Shown piece after piece: positions 37,901 through 44,748 of a DNA stretch of 64,000 nt. Source of the stretch: Pycnococcus provasolii (lineage: Eukaryota; Chlorophyta; Pseudoscourfieldiophyceae; Pseudoscourfieldiales; Pycnococcaceae); the NCBI GenBank assembly GCA_938743325.2, contig OW568863.1:186001-250000 (forward strand), in the 5' to 3' direction. Numbering within the stretch: position 1 is the stretch's first letter; each line of letters begins with the position of its first letter. The translations under genes and the position numbers were made by a program. A model generated the notes under the pieces. The model saw only the letters and a list, made by a program, of their open reading frames with translations, searched no databases and was not told where the DNA came from.

Positions 37901-38899
37901 TGCGCTGCTGTACGTGAGCTCCTTGAGCACAGTCTCAAAGAGCGGCCAAGTCTTCGCGCTTGCCAGGGCACGGTATGCACGGCTCACGATTTGCTGACAA
38001 ACTTTTTGGGGAGCGCAGAGGTTGCTCGATACGGATGAGCACTTCAGCATGGGGAGAACCGGCTCGCTGTCGATGATGGCGGAAGCTACGTAGTACTCCG
38101 AGCTGGCCGCGTCCACACCTGGCGGGAAGGCAAATGCCGAGGAGATGGTCGTCGCCGGCACAGGTGCAACGTACATGAGAGCGGATAGCGCAAGCTTGCC
38201 CTTGTCCTGTGGTCGCGTGCTAAGCGTGCAGTCAGCTGTGATGCGGCTGAACGCGAGCTTCTCGCACGTCACGAACGGCAGCCGCATCCAGCCGCCTCCA
38301 GCCTTGGCAAGCGCCGAAGCCTCTTGGTGTATGACGTCTGCCACAGGGTCGAGGACGACGGGGTTGGTGTAGTTCGGTTCCGGGTGAGGGTCGCCGTCGC
38401 CCTTCTGCCAGTTCATTGTTCCGCGTAGCACTCCGGTCAACGGCGGGACGCTCAAGAACGTGTCAATGTGCTCTTGCCACGTTGTTCCGTTGCCCTTCAG
38501 GTTTGTCGGGTCGTTCGGAAGACCGCTCGCCTGATTTCCATTCACCACGCATGTCGCGGTTGCGACGTTGCAGATGCGCACGGAGAAGTACTCGTTGACG
38601 CTGTATGTAGTGGAGTCTGCAAAGTCGCGAGCAAACGTGTCGAATTCAGCCTGCGAGTTGACCTGCTCCATAGCGTGCCTTGTTCTCTTGGCGAGCACAA
38701 CGGCGTTCTGGTATGCGCACACATTTGCCGATGCTGCTGAGCAGAATCCTGCCGCGAGCCTCGTCGTTGTTGGGTCGAAGTCGACGTCGAGGAACTTAAG
38801 AGGATTTCTGGATTCCGCCAATACTGACTCCTCCATAGTTGTGACCCCCGAAAGCGCGAGCGGCAGAAGTAGCACAAGCAGCAGCGTCGTCGTCGCCAT
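34910..38899 (-). CDS. Cache-repeat ionotropic-receptor-like potassium channel
   Basis: 1,329 residues from the ATG at 38899, which opens a clear signal peptide (MATTTLLLVLLLPLALSG). The extracellular part of about 870 residues holds four Cache-like repeats, the clearest being YVFVGDYTDLVVSHGAND..VGRPFADI with GWTSYQWP, and two further ones around FVHERTGKVMAYNG and LLVFDEFGVLYATTDPYF. Then comes an iGluR layout: an S1-like segment, TM1 (SVLLVCIIFILMGITACIIW), a re-entrant pore with filter TVGYGD at about 990-995, TM2 (LIAAAWMMLGLFFWSLF), an S2-like binding-lobe segment (PDLDAVVMTMAEASVF; GEDLVFVGEGF), TM3 (FIVQLCAGLVFCFQFLWSLV) and a cytosolic tail. TVGYGD predicts K+ selectivity, as in the cyanobacterial GluR0. 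Cache domains sense small ligands. The combination is unusual. An ATG at 38920 in frame is an alternative start. Confidence 0.82.
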   Translation of the reverse strand: MATTTLLLVLLLPLALSGVTTMEESVLAESRNPLKFLDVDFDPTTTRLAAGFCSAASANVCAYQNAVVLAKRTRHAMEQVNSQAEFDTFARDFADSTTYSVNEYFSVRICNVATATCVVNGNQASGLPNDPTNLKGNGTTWQEHIDTFLSVPPLTGVLRGTMNWQKGDGDPHPEPNYTNPVVLDPVADVIHQEASALAKAGGGWMRLPFVTCEKLAFSRITADCTLSTRPQDKGKLALSALMYVAPVPATTISSAFAFPPGVDAASSEYYVASAIIDSEPVLPMLKCSSVSSNLCAPQKVCQQIVSRAYRALASAKTWPLFETVLKELTYSSAYKEGTPSDFFYVFVGDYTDLVVSHGANDALVGRPFADIIDPARFPFDGTYLHQLFVNATLTSSTGWTSYQWPSSGCGSVSACPLLRKASYVSRIEVFGRKMYIGAGYNHVRETPKTLGTPDGAACSPKQSLSCGVSNIRMLAGHTLSSFYVFGLDSVISEINQNVADYSINDGTPNKFSVVFVHERTGKVMAYNGLDPNIKVNQSPPKSNTLDGMVDISDLAKRGGGYLVEETNGVEQLSLVIPYFHEPTSESYYIKSSIRLTHIQHQQETTVDPQCTPDFDTLCSRKKTIEGVGWAEGLLLKAGANSTENATQDVYEAVHSIALQRKAGVQISSDPNSTNSNTNLLVFDEFGVLYATTDPYFEKYRYNNMAEIISAEKISSASPARLLEQLAKAYGGGWYTDAWVNSDGDEMDYNFFAGNLVCREVGEFKCSFVVGLVAARSPEPPPYRIIIGSQFPHSYLNLTDSADYSKLVSNPSGTSKTYGNGFLQSLLNNVLASEKTGSKGTSIVVDSTFAFSPVSEVGKQMHEVSDEICTELITNGERALGVIVVKRRVLPNRCFGDGAHLLSLRKVYSEELVTLARTEEDNPSEKNPMRFFVSLVQYESVLLVCIIFILMGITACIIWTVEHIVNESQFPKGFLDGIDDAMWWCMVTASTVGYGDKAPKSNAGRLIAAAWMMLGLFFWSLFTAQVTYQLETRVYPLSELKDAGYEKRVGALANLKDPISDEMSTKIGTASNLRECDSQDLCVKKLRKKNPDLDAVVMTMAEASVFKQRGKLGEDLVFVGEGFQKENVHGLYLVASKMKGGMSTALENLDDEEISDLLIKNKIDRLSLASFLAWTTPKPEPEWPFIVQLCAGLVFCFQFLWSLVLFLFGSSGVWWVHGQRIFGKAAYQRISAVLLSFKFINTWASTAHQDLVKHIKHNAATAELQRWASKVGLSPRGGSKTSTPRDQPVADEEGVNKSAIEPFNGRSRSPSPEGKGYALVHPEPAYPNKV

Positions 38900-40113
38900 G
38901 GCCGAGGCTTCGAACGTCATGGGGAGTCTTCTTCGCAGCCTCGTCCAGCAGTTGCCGTGCCTTCTTGTTGTGCGCATTTGCGTATGACTTTGTGTTATTG
39001 TTCCCCGCATCAAAGGAACTGTGCTGTGCTGTGCACACACCCTTACGGCGTTCGTTCCAAGGCGTTCGTCTTTTGTCGAACCGCCAGCCCACCTCTCTCT
39101 CGAGGTTTCCCAAGCTCAAGTCAAGGCGCAAGAAACGCAAGAGAGCGCGGCCGCTGCTCGAGCGCGCCAGCTCTTAGTCGTAAAGAGCGTTCGAGTCCTC
39201 GGTGAGATAGCGCAGAGTACCTACGATAGCTGAGCAGCCCTTCGACGACCTTACAGGCGAAGGTCTTCGAAGAGGCAAGGAGACGGAGGAGCGCTCCGTT
39301 GGTGGCTCAGCCGTCGCGGTACAGTGGGAGCTTGTCGCGGCCAGTACTGTTTTGGCAAGAAGACGGATACTAATGTCAACTGGGACCCTGGGAGAAGAGA
39401 GGGACGGCTGGGACGGCTGAGACGCTGAGGCCTGACCCTGATGAGGCGAGCTTGGCGAAGACGAAGACGAGTGTAGGTGAAAGAACCACCTGGGACTTGG
39501 GAGAACAAGGAGGCTCGTTTGACGAACTCTTTCCAGAAGAAGTCCATCCAGTCCAGTCAATGAACACCACACCCCGCTGCTCCCCATCAGGACAGGCTCT
39601 TCTTGGCGGTTGCTCGTCACTTCGTCAGGCCAGCTCTTGTACATAGAGTCCGCTGCCTCCCTTGGAGGGACGACTGCCTCCTTCTTAGTCTACTGTCTTA
39701 GTCTAGCGTAGCGATTGCTGCCTGAATGCCGGAAAGAAGGGCCGCGGACGCTTGGCTCCCGGGTACCTTTCGGGAAGAATATGTAGGCCAACTTTGAACT
39801 TTGAGCCGTTCGTAGACGGCCTTCCTCCCCCTGGGGGGCGGCCTGGGCCTTTACCTTTGCCGTGCGGTATGTTTTGCTAGAAAGTATGCGCGTACTCGCA
39901 AAACGACACGACTTACTTGGTTCGCTTGTTTTGGACATTTTTTTCCAAAAAAACTCACAAAAAAACGAGGTTTGCTCGCCCGGAGAGAACTATGTACTCG
40001 GGATAGCGATGGGTAAGGTATGCACGTAGGTGCGCCCCGCGTGCGCCCCGCGGCTCAGACAGGAGGAGGAAACAGCGCCCCACAGTGCAGCAGTGCACTG
40101 TACAGTAGAACTA

Positions 40114-40142
40114 GTGAGTAGTCTATCCTTTAGACTACTCAC
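40114..40142. repeat. Perfect 12-bp hairpin
   Basis: GTGAGTAGTCTA, a 5-base loop, then TAGACTACTCAC. It lies about 220 bp upstream of the Nudix start. It may be a foldback remnant or a cruciform site; no function is assigned. Confidence 0.75.
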
Positions 40143-40203
40143 AGTGAAGTAAGTTATGATGGACTCTCCGATGAAGATCCATGGAGGGGGAGGGGAGGGG
40201 CGA

Positions 40204-40241
40204 AACCCTAACCCAATCGTAACCCTAACCCTAACCCTAAC
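40204..40241 (+). repeat. Telomere-like tract upstream of the Nudix gene
   Basis: AACCCTAACCC, a short gap, then AACCCTAACCCTAACCCTAA, ending about 125 bp before the Nudix ATG and in CCCTAA orientation relative to that gene. Confidence 0.85.
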
Positions 40242-40365
40242 ACGAGCACCTTGGACGTCCGTTATAGTGGTAGGTTGGTAAAAGTGTAACTCACCGTCCT
40301 TTGCCGTTTGCCGCCCGAATATTCAGTCACTGTAAGGTGTCACTCGCGTCGTTGCCTGCCACACC

Positions 40366-41067
40366 ATGTTCCCGCAAGGCAGCGTGCACTTCAACCACGG
40401 CGGGTACGTGCGACGAGGAAGGAGGCTGAACGACGAAGAGTACGGGCTCGCGCTCGACTCGCTCGTCAAGGCGTGCGGCGACTTTCTCCTCAAAGACCCC
40501 AGAAACGGGAAGGTGCTTCTCGGAAAGCGCAAGGTCTTCCCGCAGCCCGACTTCTGGTTCCTTGGCGGGCGCATGCAGCCTGGCGAGTCGCCCGAGGCGG
40601 CGGCTAGCCGATCCGTGAAAAGGGAACTGGGAATCGAAATCGCGCCGGACAAGTTCATCACGGTGGCGTACTGGAGCGGGTGCTGGAGCATGAGGCAGCA
40701 GCAGCCCCAGGAAAACGGAACAGCGGACATCAGCTGCGTGATGACGACGGACTTAACACCCGAGCAGTGCGATGGAGTGGTGCTGTCCGAGTCTGAGTAC
40801 AACGGGTTCGACTGGGTGCACCCCAAGGACATCGCCGCAAATAACGGGCGCACGTACCACCCCGCGCTGCGGTGGGTGGCAAACGCGCTCGTCGCGCGGG
40901 AGAGCTTTCTCGAACTGCAGGACGCGATCAGCCGAGGCGCAAGCGACGCAGAGATTGCGGAGGCTGCTCGCAAGTACGCGCCGCTCGCCAATCCGGACGT
41001 CTCCACGCTCGGATTCGACGGAAAACCTTTGCTTGCAGGTGGACGCGTTGGCGACGACGCTGCGTAA
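40366..41067 (+). CDS. Nudix hydrolase
   Basis: 233 residues from the ATG at 40366. The Nudix box lies at 68-90: G68, E74, then R82-S-V-K-R-E87-L-G89-I90. Against the consensus GX5EX7REUXEEXGU, the residue after R82 is Ser rather than Glu and the first Glu of the later EE pair is Arg, while the main metal-binding Glu (E87) is kept. The upstream strand (GKVLLGKRKVFPQPDFWFLGG) is typical of the fold. The family cleaves nucleoside-diphosphate-linked compounds; the substrate is unknown and the variant box hints at altered chemistry. No targeting peptide is obvious. Confidence 0.87.
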   Translation: MFPQGSVHFNHGGYVRRGRRLNDEEYGLALDSLVKACGDFLLKDPRNGKVLLGKRKVFPQPDFWFLGGRMQPGESPEAAASRSVKRELGIEIAPDKFITVAYWSGCWSMRQQQPQENGTADISCVMTTDLTPEQCDGVVLSESEYNGFDWVHPKDIAANNGRTYHPALRWVANALVARESFLELQDAISRGASDAEIAEAARKYAPLANPDVSTLGFDGKPLLAGGRVGDDAA

Positions 41068-41125
41068 AACATGAGCGTCAACAATATATTGGGCACGTTT
41101 GTTTATCAAATAAATTATAATATCT

Positions 41126-42541
41126 TTACCAACGCACTGCCGCACCCACTATGGCGCCGATGGCAAGCGCGACTCCCGTCTCAACGCGCGTGGCGGGACC
41201 CTTCTTCGCGGATCCCGGACCGCTCGTCTGAGCGCACTCCGTCTTCACCTCACAATCCGCAGCCTGCTTGACGGACGAGTCGCGTTGTGCAATCGCGCTC
41301 TTCGCCCACGCTTCGAGGCGCATCGCCTCCGCGACGAGCTCGGCGTGTGACATGGCGTGGTACTTGGCGGCGGCGGGATCCATCGCCTTCGTTGTTGTTG
41401 CCGTCATGTCGCCGTGGCCGCTGTGGTCCATCGCCTTCGTTGTTGTTGCCGTCATGTCGCCGTGGCCGCTGTGGTCCATCGCCTTCGTTGTTGTTGCCGT
41501 CATGTCGCCGTGGCTACCGTGGCCCGCGTGAGCGTCGCACTCGGACATGCATCGTCCAGTTGTGAATGTTGGAGGAGTCCCGCAGACAGCGGGCTCGTAG
41601 TCGTGCGCTTCCAGGTAATACGTCTGCCACGCCACCTCGCCGCGCTGCGCGAAGCCAATTTCGTTGCACAGTGCCCTGAGGAATGGGTCGATCGTGCTCT
41701 CTGACGTGTACTGCTTAAGCACAGAGCACATATCCACCGCCCCGCTGTGGTGGGGAATCATGGAGCGCAGGAAGTCCTTCACGACGTCGCACGAGAAGTC
41801 GACGGACATGCCGCCGTGCATCTTCGCGGCGTACGTGATGAAGTCTCCTGCGGCCGGGTTGGACGCGCCCGTGACGCCGCAGCCCATCACCATCTTGTGG
41901 TCGTGCATCGTCATCACCGCGGCATTCTCTGAATCCTCTTTGCACTCAGGAACACAGTCCATGTTCGTGCCATTCGTGCCACACGCCGCCGCGGCGTGGC
42001 CTTGCGCCTCCAGCCAAGCGCTCATCAGGCGTATCTCTGTAGTTTGGTGGAAAACGATCTCGCTGCACAGGTACGACAGCGCGGGCTCCGGCGCGGTGTT
42101 CAACAGCACATAGCACATATCCACCGCGCCCGCGTGGTGCGCGATCATCGAGCGCACGAAGTCCACCTGCACGTCGCCCGTGAACTTCACCGCCATGCCG
42201 TTTCCCATGCGCAAGTTCGCCATGTCCAGGTCCTCGGAAGTTTGGCAGCCGGTTATGTTGCCGCATCCCATTTTCATCGCGTGTCCAGGCATCTCGGCCG
42301 CCATCTTGCGTGCCATGGCAAACTTCTGCTCCGTCAAGTTGAGCTGTTTCGCAATGGCTTCGCGCGGCGCGCTGTACAGTCCCGCAAACTCGCTGACGTA
42401 TGCGGCGCCCGTCTCACCGGACACGGCGACATCTCCGGGCGCCAGCAGGCCGTTGAGCGATCCGTCGAGTGGCACGCCGACGTTCAACGAGACACAGCGT
42501 TCAACGCCAGACACGATAAACACGAGGAGGAGGAGCTTCAT
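41126..42541 (-). CDS. Secreted double-DUF305 protein with Met/His-rich repeats
   Basis: 471 residues from the ATG at 42541 with a signal peptide (MKLLLLVFIVSGVERCVSL). Two DUF305 domains lie at about 115-185 and 235-315. Each keeps the core motif (SMIAHHAGAVDM with H135/H136; SMIPHHSGAVDM with H264/H265). A tandem 16-residue repeat follows (GHGDMTATTTKAMDHS, about three copies, 343-390). The end is a short hydrophobic tail (GVALAIGAIVGAAVRW) that could be a GPI-anchor signal. DUF305 proteins are ferritin-like, common in bacteria and often linked to copper. Met/His repeats also bind copper. A cell-surface copper-binding protein is my inference. Confidence 0.82.
   Translation of the reverse strand: MKLLLLVFIVSGVERCVSLNVGVPLDGSLNGLLAPGDVAVSGETGAAYVSEFAGLYSAPREAIAKQLNLTEQKFAMARKMAAEMPGHAMKMGCGNITGCQTSEDLDMANLRMGNGMAVKFTGDVQVDFVRSMIAHHAGAVDMCYVLLNTAPEPALSYLCSEIVFHQTTEIRLMSAWLEAQGHAAAACGTNGTNMDCVPECKEDSENAAVMTMHDHKMVMGCGVTGASNPAAGDFITYAAKMHGGMSVDFSCDVVKDFLRSMIPHHSGAVDMCSVLKQYTSESTIDPFLRALCNEIGFAQRGEVAWQTYYLEAHDYEPAVCGTPPTFTTGRCMSECDAHAGHGSHGDMTATTTKAMDHSGHGDMTATTTKAMDHSGHGDMTATTTKAMDPAAAKYHAMSHAELVAEAMRLEAWAKSAIAQRDSSVKQAADCEVKTECAQTSGPGSAKKGPATRVETGVALAIGAIVGAAVRW
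41383..41527 (-). repeat. 48-bp tandem repeat in the DUF305 gene
   Basis: Three near-identical 48-bp units coding the GHGDMTATTTKAMDHS repeat. Copy number is likely to vary. Confidence 0.88.
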
Positions 42542-43094
42542 TCGTGCAAAAGATCGGAACCAATAATGGACTGAGGCCGCGTTTGTTGCGTAAAATACCG
42601 AGTGGGGGGGGACTGAGCAGATGGACCGAGCACGAGCTGTCAGAGGTCAGAGGTAAGCTTAGGTGTGTCAGAGATCACAGGAGCATGAGCCGGCCGCGTT
42701 TCCTGTCAGACATCAGAGAAATCTATGCAAGCAAGAATCTCGAGACGCAGCAGAAGGAGCTCGAGATGTGCGAGAAGGCTCTCGCGGATTACATGGAGAG
42801 CAAGCAAAATATACTGTATACCTGGGTGGTAGAAAACAAGGGGGGCCGGAACCGTCACTCAGTCACTCCACCTGGGCAGGACATGTTGTTGTCCACTTGT
42901 CCCTTCCCTTCCTTTCGCCGGACGTTTTAGAGGTTTGCAGCCTTGGTTGGTTGGGGTTGTCGAGTCGCGGCGGGCATGTCACACCGTCAGTCACACGGGC
43001 ACTTACCCATACTTTACCATAAGTTAAGGTTAGTATATGGAGTTGAATGGTACTTACAACAAAGCGTGCAGTCAAGAAGTCACGTGCGGCTGGC
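42542..43094. other. Intergenic region with a dynein fragment
   Basis: Apart from the dynein-like fragment at 42685-42810, I see only short pyrimidine runs (42898-42916) and no gene. Confidence 0.4.
42685..42810 (+). pseudogene. Dynein heavy-chain gene fragment
   Basis: A 42-codon stretch reads RFLSDIREIYASKNLETQQK then ELEMCEKALADYMESKQ. This closely resembles the dynein heavy-chain linker segment, where axonemal chains have LE..ELE.CEKALADYME.KR before the FPRFYF motif. The match ends abruptly on both sides and the surrounding frame is unrelated. It could be a relic of a lost flagellar gene or a displaced exon copy. It lies between the divergent DUF305 start and the PhoH stop. Confidence 0.6.
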
Positions 43095-44303
43095 TCATGA
43101 CGTGCGCGCTCTTTTCGCCGATCGGGTCTCCTCTTTCATGTCCACAAATATCTCGTTGAGACTCTTCAAAACCTCGTCCCTCATCACGTCAACCTCACTC
43201 AGGTTAACAACGTCGAAATTGGTTTGTTGAAGAATGTTCCTTCGTTCCATCAACTTCGACGCAAACTCCTCGATGACAGCACGAGGCGCCTCATTGGCGT
43301 CATGTCCTTCGTCGACCACATCACTCTGATTCGGATCACCAAGAAGCACCATCGTGCAGTGATTGCCAATCCTCGTCGCCACCAACTCCAGTTGACGCAT
43401 TGTGGCATTCTGCATTTCATCCGCAATCACCACGCAGTCCGCGAAGGTCCTACCTCGCGCGTGAGCGATAGAGCATAACTCAATCTTCTTGCTCTTTACC
43501 ATGCCATCCAAGTCGTGCTTAGACATGCCGAGCATCGCGCAATTGTCGTACACAGGTGCCATAAAAGGTGAAAGTTTATCGTTCAAGTCGCCAGGAAGGT
43601 GGCCAAGCTCCTCTCCCGCCGTTACGGCAGGCCTGATGCAGATGATGCGCTTCGTTTCGTTCGCGTTCAAACGCCTCAGAGCCTCCCGAAGCGCAATATA
43701 GGTTTTTCCCGAGCCTGCTGGTCCGAGGACGCACAAGAGCCGCAACGCCTTGTTTTCCGTAAGCTTCTTTACGATCTCTTGCTGACCTGGCGTGTCTTTG
43801 AAACCGGCGCCGGCGCCGGCGCCGGCGGCGGTGCTGGGGCCTGCTTCTCCTTGACCATCACCAGACTCGTCACGGCGCCGTTTTCCGAGGTGCGCAGGAT
43901 CTTCTTCACTGACGTTTGGTGCGTTGCCGTTTCGCACCACTCTGCGCACAGTCCGAACACAGTCCGCACCACCGACGGTCGGCGTCGTTGGGTTTTGAGC
44001 AGGGAGTGCTCCCGAGCTCCCGAGCTCCCGATTATGAGTCGTCAGTGGGTCGCTGGTGCGAAGGTGTGCTGTCCATCCCACTCGCGCTCTCGCCGCATTT
44101 CCGTTATAGTGTGCTGTCGAAGTTTCAATTCGAATGGTGGAAGCTTCTTGCAAAATCTTCATGTAAGACATTCCCCGAGTTCTCAGGGAGGGTGGGAGTG
44201 GCACGGCTTGTCCGAGTCTCCCGTTGGCGGTCGGGCCGTGCAAGGACAAAAACGCCTCAACCCGCTGCACGAAGAGCGCACTCTCAAGAGCGTACGACGT
44301 CAT
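43095..44303 (-). CDS. PhoH-like ATPase
   Basis: 402 residues from the ATG at 44303. The C-terminal 235 residues form a PhoH domain: Walker A GPAGSGKT at 194-201, the RPAVTAGEELGHLPGD motif at about 224-239, Walker B VVIADEMQN with DEMQ at 295-298, and LLGDPNQ sensor motif. The N-terminal 170 residues are poorly conserved with a Gly/Ala run and a KRRR cluster. PhoH domains are helicase-like ATPases linked to RNA metabolism; eukaryotic roles are little known. The layout (PhoH domain only, no PIN domain) resembles bacterial PhoH. A telomere-like tract lies about 190 bp upstream. Confidence 0.88.
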   Translation of the reverse strand: MTSYALESALFVQRVEAFLSLHGPTANGRLGQAVPLPPSLRTRGMSYMKILQEASTIRIETSTAHYNGNAARARVGWTAHLRTSDPLTTHNRELGSSGALPAQNPTTPTVGGADCVRTVRRVVRNGNAPNVSEEDPAHLGKRRRDESGDGQGEAGPSTAAGAGAGAGFKDTPGQQEIVKKLTENKALRLLCVLGPAGSGKTYIALREALRRLNANETKRIICIRPAVTAGEELGHLPGDLNDKLSPFMAPVYDNCAMLGMSKHDLDGMVKSKKIELCSIAHARGRTFADCVVIADEMQNATMRQLELVATRIGNHCTMVLLGDPNQSDVVDEGHDANEAPRAVIEEFASKLMERRNILQQTNFDVVNLSEVDVMRDEVLKSLNEIFVDMKEETRSAKRARTS

Positions 44304-44748
44304 AGCAATGACGAACGCAAGACAAGGGAGTGATATGATGATCAGCGGAGTGATGGGGGGAAGGGCAGGGAAAAAAAAGGGAGGGGACGTGCGAGGAACA
44401 GGGAGGAATTGAAGCGACCCCGGTCCCTCGCGGGCGGGAGAAGAGAAGAGAAGAAGCAGAGAACCAGAGGGGCAGGAAGCACAAGTCTGGTTAGGGTTAG
44501 GGTTACGGATTACGTGACGACCTCCTTGGGCCTTGGGTGGTGTGAGGTGAGGTCAGGTGAGGTGAGGTGAGGCTCACGATAAAGTTTGAGGTACCCTAAG
44601 TACATATGCATTTTCGCCATACACATATGTACCTAGGCTGCTATTGCTACGATAAATCATTTCAAGGGCTGTTACAGGAGATTTTTGGGTGGGTCACACA
44701 TGTGTTGCGTGTGTGTGTGTGCATGTGTGACCACATCTTCATCTTAGG
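44304..44748. other. Intergenic region upstream of the PhoH gene
   Basis: 445 bp with no gene. It holds purine-rich DNA (44343-44470), the telomere-like tract 44489-44507, a GGTGAGGTCAGGTGAGGTGAGG repeat region near 44540-44570 and a GTGTGTGTGTGTGC run near 44708. Confidence 0.5.
44489..44507 (+). repeat. Telomere-like tract upstream of the PhoH gene
   Basis: GGTTAGGGTTAGGGTTACG. Relative to the minus-strand PhoH gene it reads CCCTAA, about 190 bp before the ATG. Confidence 0.8.

Larger units (their letters stand above)
38900..40365. other. Long intergenic region between channel and Nudix genes
   Basis: 1.47 kb without a supported gene. Open frames around 39174-39644 and 39690-39938 have Ser/Pro-rich, random-looking translations. 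It contains a perfect hairpin at 40114-40142 and a telomere-like tract at 40204-40241. Confidence 0.5.

Noticed and set aside
39174-39644. Minus-strand frame upstream of the channel gene
   Set aside because: Ser/Pro-rich translation without domains, no orthologue-like features; treated as intergenic.
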